Source of the DNA: Plenodomus lindquistii
Lineage: Eukaryota > Ascomycota > Dothideomycetes > Pleosporales > Leptosphaeriaceae
DNA length: 64,000 nt
Reading direction: 5' to 3'
NCBI GenBank assembly: GCA_025504975.1
Contig: JANUWI010000019.1
Location: 434,001-498,000 of the forward strand
In this document: positions 29,684 to 41,900 of the stretch, one piece after another
Position numbering within the stretch: the first letter of the stretch is position 1
Layout of the letters: each line of letters starts with the position of its first letter
Translations under genes and position numbers: made by a program
The notes under the pieces: model-generated
Database searches by the model: none
Told to the model about the DNA's origin: nothing
What the model saw: only the letters and a program-made list of their open reading frames with translations

Positions 29684-32422
29684 TCACTCCGTCCGCATGG
29701 AATGCATCAAAGCATCCACCAACTCATTGAACCTCTCAACAACGACACGCTGCTGCCCAACCTCTTCCAAAAGCTCAAAGTTCCGCCCTCGCAACTCTGT
29801 CCAACTCGTAATCAGGTTTTCATAACGCTCCTCAGCCTCCGTGTTCTTGGCCTCCCACTTCTTGCACTTCTTCTTGCACGCCTCATTCCCCTTGCCACTT
29901 ATCTCACCCACCCCGCCATCCTTCTTCTCCCCACTTCCAGCCTCGGCCTTCGCCTTCGCTTCCGCCTCCATGAACATCATCTTCAGCAGAGCAGCAAGCA
30001 CATCACGCTCCATCTGCGACTCTCTCGCCAACTCGACACTCCTCCCCACAAGCCTCTTATACTTCTCCGTCCACGCCCTCTCCACCTCTTCAACCTTCTT
30101 CTCCTCATCCCCAGAACGCACCGTCTGCCCCACAAGCCCCCAAAACTTATCCTGAAGCTTATCATACTTCCCCTTCCACATGGCAACTGACTCCTCAAAA
30201 TTCTGCTTCTGAGCCGCTACATCAAGCGCATTGTCCAAGATAGCGCTGCACTGCTCTTGAAGCACCTTGTGTTCGTCCCGAAGCAGCCTATACTTCTCCA
30301 TCCACACCCGATTCAAATCATCACAGTTACTCTCCGCAGCCGCGCGCTTGTTTGCCATTTCCTGGCCCCCAAGCTGCGCAGCTTCCAGATTTCCTTGTAT
30401 CTCTGTGAGTTGCTCTTCCAGCGTATCGATTTGCCGATTCGCATAGTTGCGCTCTGCGATGGCCCTGTTGTACCTGCCAACCCATTCGTCCTTCTCGACG
30501 ATGGCGACCGCGTGTTGGGCTTCCCATGCGTCGCGCTTTTCGAGGGCTGCCGCGAGTGTGGCTTCTAGGTCGGCGAGGTTGGCTGGTGAGGTGGAGGGGC
30601 TACCGGTAGTATCCGGACTGGCCGCATCGGAACCGCGTTCAGCAAGTAGCGTGTTGTACTTTGCGCGCCAAGTATCGCGGTCGGCTTCGTAGCGTTCGCA
30701 TTTTGCAAGGGCGACTTCAAGTTGGTTGTCTAGTTCGTACGGGTTTATCCGGGCTTTTAGGTTGCCGTAATCGGTACAGAGGGTGTTGTATTTTTCTTCC
30801 CAGTCGCGGCATTTTTCTTCGCATGTTTCGCTGGGTTCGGAGGTGGAGGCGGACTGGCTTGGAGATTTGATTGCACACTTTGAATGGGTGCGCTTTAGTG
30901 ATGCGAAGGCCCGCTCGAGATTGTCGTATTGGCGTTGCCAGTCTGCGTTGCATTTTCCAAGCTCTTCTGAACTGATGCCTGCTTCAGCGAGGTACCTTTG
31001 CTCCCATTCTTTACATTTCTCTGCGCACAGGCCGGTAACTCCCTCCATATCATCGTCTTGCGGTCCTGAATTCTTCGCATTGCCATGTGCGACGCGATAC
31101 GCAAGCTCTGCGTCCAGATCCTCACACCTTCCTTTGACATAGTCATAATCAACTTGCATTTCGTGGCACTCCGCCTGCAGAGCTTCTCGCTGTTCCTTGA
31201 GCGCTTCGTACCTCTCGGACCAGTCGTGATTATTACTGATATGCTCTGATTGCAACGCTTCATATTTGGTCTCCCACTCCAGCTTGTCGTTGTTCGTGTC
31301 TTCCAGGGCATCTTCCAGCCTTGAGATTTCCTCTTGCATTTGCGCGATGGACCTCCGCTGGCTTTGAATCTCATTGGTCAGCTTTTGACGCTCTTCGTTG
31401 CATTCTTCGAGCTTTTCGTCTACGATTTCGAGCTTCTCAGTGCGACCAAGCGGTTGTAGTAGTGATCCGTTGGAGCCATTTGGGCTTATGTGCTGCGACT
31501 GTTCGGGCTCGAGGGCGTCCTTGGCTTCTTCTCGCTCCGTCACCTGGTTGTTCGCTTCGACTGGTACATCGGCGTCGCATCTAGAGACGGGTGGAGGATC
31601 GAACAGCGGGCTCGGAACATTGTTCAGGTCGGCATTATCATCCTGAGGAACACCCTCTTGACACTCCACCATTGTCTGCTCCCGTCTTCCCTCAAGGCGC
31701 TCAATCTCCTCACTCATGATTCTGATTTGATCTTGTGAGGATCCTGCGCTCGCTTCGAAATCTTTTACTTGCGCGGTCAAAAACTCGTTTTGTAAAATGA
31801 GTTGGCTGATTATATCCTGGTTCCCATCCTCAGAATCAACTTTCGCATCACTGGCCGCAGAATCTTGGTATTCCTGGTTGCGGTTCTTAATTTCTTCGTG
31901 TTCCCGTGCCATCTCGGTCTCCATGTCTTCAAGATGTTTGATGCGCTCCTCCAGCTCACGGTTCGTGTCCTTCAAACTCTGGTATCGGTTAACGAGATCT
32001 TTCTTGCTAGCGTAGAGTCCTTCGTTGAATTCTGAGAGCTCGATGTTGTCCTTTAGGAGCATGTTCTTTTCGTTTTCGAGATCGTGATCTCTGTCCTGGA
32101 TCTCTTCGTGTTCGCTTCTGAGTTGCTCGATCTCCTTCTCTAGCTCTATGATGTTGCGTGCGAGATCTTCATCGCTACTGTCAAGGCGACTTTTGTTGGA
32201 ATCAATGTCGCTGTTGGGGCGGTCCACTCGATTGTGGAGCCCTTCCGTTTGGGGGTCCGAGTTGGGACCCTGATCCTCGTTTGCATGGTGCACCAACGCT
32301 TGATACGCTTCGACCAAATCATCATATCTCGTCTCCAGGGTTGCTCGTGACCAGTCGTTGCTTCGCTTTTCGTGACTTGAAGGCATGATGCCAACTATGG
32401 ATAGTATGGTGAGGCGGGGCAT
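29684..32422 (-). CDS. Large coiled-coil protein with repeated W-x3-Y motifs
   Basis: A single 912-codon exon; an in-frame ATG 12 codons in (32386) is an alternative start. Nearly the whole protein is charged heptad-like helix (Glu/Lys/Gln-rich), with breaks at about 260-330 and 515-535. From about residue 380 a motif W-(E/x)-x-(K/R)-Y recurs: LEWETKYEAL, DWSERYEAL, EWEQRYLAE, DWQRQYDNL, DWEEKYNTL, TWRAKYNTL, VWMEKYRLL, MWKGKYDKL, AWTEKYKRL. Several copies are preceded by paired cysteines (LCAEKC, TCEEKC, ACKKKC). No signal peptide or membrane segment. Likely a cytoskeletal, septal or organelle scaffold, but no characterised family was recognised. Confidence 0.85.
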   Translation of the reverse strand: MPRLTILSIVGIMPSSHEKRSNDWSRATLETRYDDLVEAYQALVHHANEDQGPNSDPQTEGLHNRVDRPNSDIDSNKSRLDSSDEDLARNIIELEKEIEQLRSEHEEIQDRDHDLENEKNMLLKDNIELSEFNEGLYASKKDLVNRYQSLKDTNRELEERIKHLEDMETEMAREHEEIKNRNQEYQDSAASDAKVDSEDGNQDIISQLILQNEFLTAQVKDFEASAGSSQDQIRIMSEEIERLEGRREQTMVECQEGVPQDDNADLNNVPSPLFDPPPVSRCDADVPVEANNQVTEREEAKDALEPEQSQHISPNGSNGSLLQPLGRTEKLEIVDEKLEECNEERQKLTNEIQSQRRSIAQMQEEISRLEDALEDTNNDKLEWETKYEALQSEHISNNHDWSERYEALKEQREALQAECHEMQVDYDYVKGRCEDLDAELAYRVAHGNAKNSGPQDDDMEGVTGLCAEKCKEWEQRYLAEAGISSEELGKCNADWQRQYDNLERAFASLKRTHSKCAIKSPSQSASTSEPSETCEEKCRDWEEKYNTLCTDYGNLKARINPYELDNQLEVALAKCERYEADRDTWRAKYNTLLAERGSDAASPDTTGSPSTSPANLADLEATLAAALEKRDAWEAQHAVAIVEKDEWVGRYNRAIAERNYANRQIDTLEEQLTEIQGNLEAAQLGGQEMANKRAAAESNCDDLNRVWMEKYRLLRDEHKVLQEQCSAILDNALDVAAQKQNFEESVAMWKGKYDKLQDKFWGLVGQTVRSGDEEKKVEEVERAWTEKYKRLVGRSVELARESQMERDVLAALLKMMFMEAEAKAKAEAGSGEKKDGGVGEISGKGNEACKKKCKKWEAKNTEAEERYENLITSWTELRGRNFELLEEVGQQRVVVERFNELVDALMHSMRTE

Positions 32423-32699
32423 TCGCAGGTGCTAATCGACTATATCTGCGCCGTTGAAGGCAGATGCTTGCTCACAATGAGAAAGCAAAGCCTGGGTTCG
32501 TTGTCCAAACACCTGATTGTTTGACCGTAGAATTTCACTACAATCAACATATTGTTATACTATCATCCGTGCGCTTGCTCTATTCCGGGGAGTGATGCCT
32601 ATTGTAGTTGGATCTGGCTTCGTGGGAAGGATCAGGTCGAGATTACTGCTCGGAAGGAACCTGAAAAGTGCTGCAACCCTCGAATCAAAAGGAATGACT

Positions 32700-34140
32700 T
32701 CAATCGTCACGTTTCTTAACTCGCGGAACCAGTACCCAGGAGGCGCCCATTGCGATGATCAGGCCAACAAGTATAGGTTGCATCACTTTGACACCCACGC
32801 GGCTTGCAATGACCCCTGTAATCGCTGGGAAGAAAGAACCCCCAGCTTGCGCAAGAACGAAGACGAAACCAAGTGCTGTTGGTTGGATGTCTTTTTCAAA
32901 AAGCTTCGACCCAATGCTCATACCCTGTTATTGTGTCAACGTCACAGTCGTAGATCACCTGATATGAGTACTTACAGTTGCGAACAACGGACCGTAAAAG
33001 AAGCCAAGGATGGATATAGATACCGCACTGCTGACAAGATTTGGTACTAGCCAGAATACCAATTGCAGCGCGAGTATCATGACGCAGTACACCAATGTCA
33101 TGCGTCGTTCTCCGAAGCGGTGGGTGGGCTCGGCAAGAACAACGCGTCCGAGAAAGATGCCTCCCCACAGACCTGCTGGAACGTAGCCTACCTCTGGAAG
33201 ACGGCCATTTCGTGCTTGGATCAGATACTCAACAACCCATCCTCCAGCTGTTATGCCTGTCCCAAGCATGAAGAAGTAGAACATTGACAGTAGATAGACG
33301 GATGGCGATTTCAGAGCCGCGACGATGTCGCGGTTAGCTTTCTGACTTCGGCTCGCAGTTGCAATACCAGATGCGCCCTCGTCATCTGTGGTTTGCGTAC
33401 GTAGAGGTAGACTGTCACGAAACATGACGACCACCGCCAATACATCGAACACACCCACGCCCACAAGATACAAATAGAATAATGGCCAGTGGTCACCTGC
33501 TTTCGTGGCTATGGATGTAGCTACGAATGGGGAAATGAGACACCCAAGCGCGTACATCGCATGAATGAAGCTAAGGAGACGATGTGCACCATTGATTGAG
33601 GCGACGAAGGAATTAGCGTGTGTTTCATTGTATGCCATGCCGGCTGCTTGCAGGAAGAAAGTGACAACGTAGAGAGCGAACGGTGGTGTCCAGCATCTCA
33701 ACACATGGGCGAAAACTTGGGTCGCAGCGCCCAAGGTGAGGATGCCACCGAGACCTAGGTAGCGGATCAGGTGGCTGTTTGTTGCTGCGGCGAAGAGCCA
33801 ACCGAGGAATGTCGTACCATATCTGAGAGAAGATCAGGGTCCGTGTTTTCTGTAAACTGGTCAATACTTACATCAACGCAATATATTCGGTGCCCACGTG
33901 GTATGTTCTCAAGATGTAGGGTGTAACAGCTCCAAGACTACCGTCATTGCTCCCTGCAAGGAAAAATGAGACTGCAGTGGCCATCACTTTGAGTAGGTTT
34001 TGCGTCGTCAGACCTGTTTCTTCATTGATGATACCGTTCTCGGCGTGGGTAAGGTCGCTATCAGGACCCAGAGTTTGTAACTCCATGGCACCGACTGGTT
34101 TAGACGCATCCGTTACCTCATTTGTACGCGTCTTGTCCAT
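32700..34140 (-). CDS. MFS transporter, Bsc6-like
   Basis: Three exons (34140-33872, 33822-32976, 32924-32700) encode 446 residues; introns 49 and 51 bp, GTAAGT donors, CAG acceptors. The two halves of a 12-helix MFS fold are visible: the first helix FFLAGSNDGSLGAVTPYIL, then IYGTTFLGWLF, and the last helices LGFVFVLAQAGGSFFPAITG and ILVGLIIAMGASWVLVP. The loop FGERRMTLV sits between half two helices. This layout resembles fungal carriers annotated as 'bypass of stop codon protein 6', whose substrates are poorly known. Plasma-membrane or vacuolar location is inferred. The coiled-coil gene lies downstream on the same strand. Confidence 0.88.
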
Positions 34141-34664
34141 TGTCCAGGTTATCTAGATATCTGACGACAGTGGATGACGCCAGGTATATATGCGTGATGC
34201 GTGCAATCGAGGGGTCCTGAGGTCGATGAGGTTGATTCGAACGCGACGCCACGCCCAGTCACGTTTACAGCTCTTTCATTTTAGCCGCATCTCTTGTTAT
34301 TGCCGACACATTGCTTTGTCGACATTTTCCAGGATCGCCTCCTTGGCGTTGTCAACGCGGGAGAACATCAGAAGGGCGGGGACAAGGCCTTAGTGATGTT
34401 TGATTGGGTGGAGAAGCGAGGCTTTATGATTGGATGCCCATGTGCATCGCTCTTGCATCCCCTCACGACTCCGCCACAACGCTCGGAGGATTCGGCACCA
34501 ATAGCTCCTCCCTCACGAATCTGACATCGAGGCGGAGCATAATCCGATATTATGGCCTCAGCCCCCTCCCATACCCCGACAATCTGCGTTGACCTCTCTC
34601 ATACTACACTCTACGTTCCATAGTGTATCAGAATTCTTTCCCTACATTCTGATAGTGTGACATC
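34141..34664. other. Divergent promoter region
   Basis: 524 bp between the MFS gene and the PY-motif gene, which read away from each other. No gene seen. Confidence 0.5.
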
Positions 34665-35423
34665 ATGATCTTCGGTGGCCTCGAACTAGTTGCAGGCGGA
34701 TATCTCATCCACCGTCATTACAGGAAGAAGAACGAGAAGGAACGGTTGGAACAAGATGTACATCAATGGAGGCACAACACGTATCCTGGAGCAAACAACC
34801 CGAAACCATCCGGATGGAGTCCACATCCTCAACGCCAAACACAGCATCACCAGCAACAGCCTATAGTGCCGCAACAAAAGTACGCGTGTCATGGCACAGT
34901 CGTGCAGCCGCAACAGCAGCCGCAATGTTCATCTCATCAGCCAGGCCCGGCCCAACGTGAACACCAACCTCGTCCCCAGGCTCCTCTCCAAACACAATCT
35001 TTCAAGATCCCCAGGCGGCCGGTGCCTGAACGAAAGCCTCAGATAATAATTCAGCCTTCTCTCCAACGAACCGACTCGTTCGCAACACTATCACGAATGC
35101 CTATTGCGAACGGCTCACGACCTCACGATCTACCCGAAGAACAACCTCCTGTGTTCCCTCCTCGACGGACAGCATCAGGTCTACTTCCTGCACCTCAGCA
35201 CAGCGTGTATGGAAATGCGGGGTTTTCGATGTCATCGCCAGCATTTGGAGCTACGCCTACGTCGCCGCCATTGACATATGAGATGGCCACTAGCCCGGTC
35301 GATGGGTACACAAGCGAGGAGCATTGGGAGAGGTATGGGGATGACAACAGGATGTCGGGCTATGCGCCGACGGAGTCGACGCAGTTGGGTGAGCTGGGTC
35401 CGCCGCCGCCCTATGTGCCTTGA
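34665..35423 (+). CDS. Proline/glutamine-rich protein with C-terminal PPxY motif
   Basis: Intronless, 252 residues. The N-terminus (MIFGGLELVAGGYLIHRHYRKK) is a short hydrophobic segment followed by basic residues and may be a membrane anchor. The rest is disordered: Gln/Pro-rich (HHQQQPIVPQQ, QPQQQPQ), then Ser/Pro-rich with FPPRR and KIPRRPVPERK. It ends in PPPPYVP, a PPxY motif of the type bound by WW domains of Rsp5/Nedd4 ubiquitin ligases or their adaptors. Predicted as a small anchored adaptor of membrane traffic; this is inference from the motif and anchor only. Confidence 0.75.
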   Translation: MIFGGLELVAGGYLIHRHYRKKNEKERLEQDVHQWRHNTYPGANNPKPSGWSPHPQRQTQHHQQQPIVPQQKYACHGTVVQPQQQPQCSSHQPGPAQREHQPRPQAPLQTQSFKIPRRPVPERKPQIIIQPSLQRTDSFATLSRMPIANGSRPHDLPEEQPPVFPPRRTASGLLPAPQHSVYGNAGFSMSSPAFGATPTSPPLTYEMATSPVDGYTSEEHWERYGDDNRMSGYAPTESTQLGELGPPPPYVP

Positions 35424-35969
35424 ACTATCCTGCTAGACAAGGATGGCTGATTCATAGTATTTTGTAATGGGTTTCTTGAGGTGTCTTCAATTCGACAGGG
35501 ATGTTGTTTACAATTGGCGTTCTGCCTAGTTACCACGTTAATAATACGATTACGGTTCGGACTTTGGACGCAATTTTGAACTCGATGCCAGTACGCACAC
35601 TCCTAATCGATGGATCTGGGAGTATGATCATAGGTTTCATTATCGCATGCATTCATCGTCTGCTGCATGCTACATATGCTGTCCTTACCATGCCCATGAG
35701 GCCCCGCTCCTTAGCATCAAAAGTCTCAAATGCTGAATGCATTAAAGGACTGCATCATCCTCTCCGCACGCTTCAGCTCACTACTGACGAGGTCAAAGTT
35801 ACTTGTATATGCACTTAGTATGATTATGGAGTTCGTGATCACGTTTGTTATTAGGCAATGCTGACAATAAAACAGCAATCGAGGGCCCGCCGCTACTCAA
35901 CAGCAGGCTGTGTCTCATTATCATATCTTGCTGAACACAGCATCCAACCCAACGTCTCATAGCTTAGAG
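35424..35969. other. Convergent 3' spacer
   Basis: 546 bp between the stop codons of the PY-motif gene and the giant gene. No coding content seen. Confidence 0.5.
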
Positions 35970-38900
35970 CTATTCCGCATCCTCCAAAGCATCGACATAT
36001 GCATCCTCATCACTGCTCCCCTCTGAATCATCTACATGTTCAGTTACAGGCAAGAACTCGTCGTCGTCATGATCTCCGTCATCATCCCCATCCACAACCT
36101 CCTCTCCACGAGCCGAAATGTGACGTGCAATTTGTGGCCGAATGTCAGGATCGGCGCTGTCTGCAAATGTTCGGAAGAACGGGTGATTCTCGGTAAGCGG
36201 CTTGCCCGTGGTGACGAAGCCCATTGGAGTGTGTTCGAAGTCTTGACCCTTGCGGCGGAGTGCGAGCCATTCGTGGACTTTGGATGTGTTAGTGAACCAG
36301 CAGATGACACGACCGAATGTACAACTTACGAAATGTGAGGGGCTTCTTTGCGAAGGCCTGCATAGCCCCATGAACGGACAGGTTTTTGTCTAAGCCCAGA
36401 TATCCAAGTAGCTCGTAGTACTCATGCCATTCCAAGTACAAGCGACCAGAGAAGATACCCAGTTCAACAGTGAGCCAGACTGGGGCCTTGAAGTCGGCAG
36501 GTAGAGGTGGCGTAGCGTGATAGTCAAGATGGTTGAAGTGGAGCATTCTTCGGGTTACGGGGGCGGAGTACGAGATAAGGTGCACATTGACATCTGCGCC
36601 ATCCCGCTCCCTTCCTCTCAAGAATGGGATCAGATCATTAGCTTCCTCAGGGCTGACGAGCAGAGCGTTCTGGCTAATAGAACTCCAGAGGATCCACTGA
36701 GGCGCTCGGAGATAGTTGTCGGTGGGCAAATACGTTTCGACCGTCCTTGTGAACTGCGTGGTTATCCAGAGCTTTGACTTCATGGCAATATTGACGCCGT
36801 GTTTGACTCCCAGAGGCGTTCGAGCGAGTACTGCAAACATTGGTTGATAGGCGTCGCTCCCCGCTACCAGCCTGCCAAATACCGCAAAATGCTCAACGTC
36901 CTCGTGCAGATCTTTGACCTTGAAAGGGGTGAGGTGGGCAGTTTGTTGGACCTCTCGGACATTCTCCACTTCCACCTCCACCTCGCGCTCTGCTTCGCGC
37001 TCTTGCTCAATCTCGACTTCTTCCAATGCAGAGGCATGAACAGCTGTACCGCGATCCTGAAAATGGTCTTTACGACGCTGCAGTTGCTTTGCAATATCCT
37101 GGAGCAAGCCAGTCCACTCATTCGCCGTACGACCGGGCCCGCGGTGGCGCTTTGGCTCGTAGAGCTGCTTGAGCGAAAGAGACTCCTTGGTTCGAACGGC
37201 TTCCAAGAATGCCTCTCGCGCCTGACCATTGTGAAGGTAGTCTGGATTATCCAACATTGCCTGCTCTTGCTGCATGTACTGCGACGTTTGGGCAAAGAAT
37301 GATGGCTCCAACTGCTCGATTGCGTCGCATGTCTGACTAAACACCCAGCGTAACACATCACCGGAGTTTGGTCGGTAGGTTTGGCCCGCTTGTAAACGAT
37401 CCAGGATGCCTTGGTGTACCTCAAGGGGCGAGAAGAACGTGATCGACTGCGTTTTACCTAAGAGCCGAAGACGCATGCTGGCTTGTACCATTGCATCTTT
37501 GGTGAGATTCTGTCCGAGGGTCAAGGCAGCTCTCGCATCTACCGGCAGCTTCAGGTCGGTCCCTCGACAATGTGCCTCGTCCAGATAAACGACGCACAGT
37601 TCAAGGTTGTCAGCGAAGGGAGACGCCAATAATGGTGTGCGCTTATGTCCGACTCGAGAAAGCGCCCAAGCACGATGCTCATCATCGAAAAAGACCGCAG
37701 CGACAGCGTCAGTATCTCTGACGAGCCAAGCTTTTGCGAAGTTCTCATTTGAATGCTCCAGGATCTGAGCTCCCGCGTCAATAAGAATTCTGATTCTCCC
37801 TGCAAATTGGTTGACAAGTCCATAGCTAGGCGGATTGGCAAGGCGATCCAGTAGATCCAGTTCTGTCCAGCGCTTGCCACTCGAAGCGTGAGCCATGCGT
37901 ACATATAAGGAGTTCCGCGCCTGCAATAGGTAGAACAAGACCTCTGCATTTGTGTGAGCCAACTGCGGAAGATCGGCTTGCTGTATTAGCATTGGCAATT
38001 GGTGCCTAGAGTCGTTTGTGCCAGAGAATCCGGTAACCCGGCAGCCTTGGTCTTGTATCGATAGAGACGGAAACAAGTTCCAGCCAGAAGCTTGAAGTTT
38101 GAGCTTGAAAGTCTTCGCGTACTTTGGGAACACAAAATTATTCAAGTAGAAGTCGACAAGGAAGGCGTTCGACCTGACCTGGGAGTATAAGTCTTGTAGT
38201 TGTCTTGTGTCTTCAGCGTTGATGGCCGTGAAGTCTTCGAGCTCCCGTGGTATGTCGAAACCCTTAGGGAACCATTTCTCATACTCAATACTCGGTTCAT
38301 CTGTCTTCGTCAGGTGCTCAAATGCCTGTTTGAACTGCGCCTGATTGACACCTTGGTAGTAGAAGGACAGACATGTCAACAGAATGGCAACATCAGGGTG
38401 GCCCCATTCAGCGGCTGGAGAGGCCACTCCCTTCGCCGAATATGGTACCGCGACGGGTGCCCGTGTGGGATGCAGCCCATACTGTACGTTCCAGCGCTTT
38501 TTGAGGGTCGCCACGAGTAAGCGATGGACGAAGACCCCTCTCAAAAGATTGATTGTCCGCATCAAATTGGGTTTATCTTGCAAGAAGGACGCCATCATGG
38601 AGACGGTCTCACTCCTGACGACCGGATTTGAAATATAGGCGTTAATGCCAGATTTGATCTCGGGAGGGTACTCAGCACACGGGAGAATCGATGGTGTCTG
38701 ACCTTTGCAGATTATTGTGACGAGTAGCTCCAGGAGATAGTCTTCCGCGTCTTTCCGAAGGAAATAGATTAGAGGAAAGCCGTCGACGCCGCGTTTAACG
38801 ATTTCCAAGCTGAGGGGATAACGATTTTGCACAGCGAGGATGTGATCTTTGACAAGATGGAGCAATTGTTGCGCGACCTGCCATCGCATCGGATGCCCGT

Positions 38901-41900
38901 CGACTGTGGTCTGCGTTCCGGATGGGTAGATGAGCTGAGTTTTGATCGCCAATGAGACATCGCATTCATCCAGAACATCTCTTGCGTATTTGTCCAGCCA
39001 ATTCTTGATCGGAATCATGATGGACGCTTCCTCTTGTCGGCCATCGCACATCTGCTGGATCCCACTGAGCTTGAAGGACAGTATATGTTCAGGCAAGGCT
39101 AGTATAACGCCGCATCTGTCTTTCATCTGGGTGTGCAGATTCCCGTAGAGTCGCATCAATTTACGGTCCGTGGGCGTCTTTCTAGAGAACGGTATATGTA
39201 GAATATCACGGTTCACTAAGCCTCCAAGCTTGGCTTGCAGAACTTGCGCAGACTGCAGTAAGAGGGCCCTAGGGACTACAATGCGGGAAAGGCAGGTGCC
39301 ATTGGCAAGCATGGCAGCTACCATAGCTGTAAAAGTCAGTTAGCTGAGATTATCCAAGAGCGGGGAGTGGGAATCAATATACTTACGCAGGATGCATGAT
39401 GTCTTGCCCTTGCCCATAAGAAGCTGGAGGACAGAGTTTCGACCGGACTGTGGAGAAGTCGTCGCCAAAGCCACCTCGACTTGCTCCTCGCGGAACAAGT
39501 GATCACCATCAATCTCGATGAGAAGCCAATCCGGAAAGTCAACAGCCTTCCAATTGGTGTGTCCGATGTTCGCCCATTCATCCTGTTCCTGCTGAACTTT
39601 CCTTCGCTTCTGGGCATCATGCAGCCGAAGCAGACGTTGCCACTGGGTCACAGCAACTCCGAGCTCCACAAGTCCCTCTTTAGCACCCTTGCCGAAGGGA
39701 GTTGCCAAGGTGGATCGAAGCTGACTGAGCAGCTCCACGAGCGTCGTCCTAGGCCACAGATCAACTAGTTGAAGCCATCCGGATTCAGGAGACGTAGCTT
39801 GTAGACTGTTCCGTATGTGACTTGCAACACTAATGGCGTGGTCTTTCGCCGCCCTCACCTCTGCTGAATCAATGCGAGGAATTTCGGTGAGTACTTGTTT
39901 GTTGCCGCTCATGAGGTGTCGTTCGAGAGCGTCGATACTGGCCTCTAACTCTTTTCCATATCGGCATTGCACGAAAGAAGTCGACTCCTTGAATCCGGCC
40001 GCAATGGCCTTGAGCTTGCCAATCTCTGGCGGTTGTGCCCGGGATACTTTTGAAGTATTCAAATGGCGGGTAAACGGAAAAGTTGGTCTGGCATGGTGGA
40101 CGTTCGGTGGACCAGAAGGATATCCTGGGAGATTGGCTGGCCTAGCGGCTAGGGCACCCCGGTGAGACCACGCTGATACGGAGGGTGGTAATACCATAGC
40201 GGATCTTCCCCGGTCTGTGATTATGTTCTGTAAGAGGTCCGATAAAGGCATGTCGTCGCGTCGCTTACTCCTAACAGGGTAAACGACGCCGGAAGCTGCA
40301 ACAATGTCTCCAGTCGTATCTGTGTTTGCGGATTGAGAGCCAGGAGGAGGTAACTGAGCCGCATAGCGCCATAAGACTTGCTGGACTTTGTCGATATACA
40401 AAGCAAGTTCATTGTTTCGCGTCAGCCGCTCCCATTCAGGTTCAACAGCGGCGAGTGCCATAGCAACGTTCACCTGAGTAGGGTCAACGTATACAAGCTT
40501 TGTGCGGTTGATGCTTGTAACAGGCCATTGCCCCCGGATTGATTCGGCCAGTAGAATACAGCTCGTCTCTACTCCTGCTTCATGTACGGCCTGTGCGGCG
40601 ATCAGCTGCGAGCGCTTCCTGAAGCCTGTTTCCACGAAAGGCAGCTTTGCCTGCTCTATGAGAGAGATGAGATAGGAGGTCGGGGGTGCTCCGTCATCTC
40701 GGAAGTGGTGATATCCAGAATGTTTGGGGGGATCAAGCCTCCGCAGTTCAGGTATGATGGCGAAGCAAATAAGCTTACGAATCAAAGCCATATTGGCGTC
40801 GTTGGAGAAGGCCATGGAACCTAACAAAAACATGAGTGCAAAGCGATCATCCATATTGCAATCCATGGCTTTGCTGACGAGTGCGCCCCATTCGGCTTTG
40901 ATGTCAGCCTCGATCTGATCGGTTATCAGAGGCTTTCGGAAGAATTTGTCGTAACCACCGATGAAATGGGCATCGTGAAGTAGGGATGACAGAGTGGGTT
41001 CAGCCGGTGTCGAGGGTTGCCACTTTAGAAGCTGACTCACCACTGAGAGTACATTTGCGCGACTAAGCTCCGGTGTTCGAGAGTCGCGGGAAATGTACCT
41101 CCCATTCTTTGTACTTGACTTGAGGACGTTGGCCAAAGTCAATGATCTGCTAGCCAGGTGAGAGTCACTCGTCGACATGTCGGGTGGCAATATTGGCTGC
41201 TGGCTGGGAGAGAATTTCGAGAGATGAGAGGACCGTTGGAGTATCTTCGAGACGGCCGGGAGGTATCGGTCGTCTTGCATATGGACCGTGAGCTCTGACC
41301 TCCAGATGACGGTCTCCATACATTTCAGGTCTTTCGGATAATAACCTCGCTGAGGAGAGAGCCGTGCCAGAACCTGCAAGGTCGCAATATCCGTTGGAAC
41401 CAGAGGCTGCCAGGGCTGATAAGAGCCGGTTTGAAGAAGGTAAAGTGCTTCCTCTTTCCCCGTTCGATACGTAAGCCGGTCCGGAATGAAATGCGAGGTG
41501 TATGCATGCAGAAGGGCTTTGATGTACAAAAGCTTGGGCTCCGGCGGGCACTCTACGCGACCTAGCGTATCGTTCAGACCATATCTGAGGTACGTGCCTG
41601 ACTCCATCTCGATATCAACGACCACATGATGCTCGTTTTTCTGGACATTGATCGAACCCAAGGGTATCAAGACGCTCTTGTGACGATGATTGGCAATAGA
41701 CTGAAGAACGATCTTGCTTCTGAGCCCATACCAGGTTCCTGCATCCTGGCTACTTGTGATGATGGCGCCTAGACGCTGCGACTGCAGTAAGCCATCACGG
41801 TTGATGTTGAAGATGAGTTCCAGCCGCTTGAGATCTGCTGTGATTGGGCCAGGTTGATGTGTTGCGACATGCACCATGATTTGAGATGGTTGCTCGAAGT

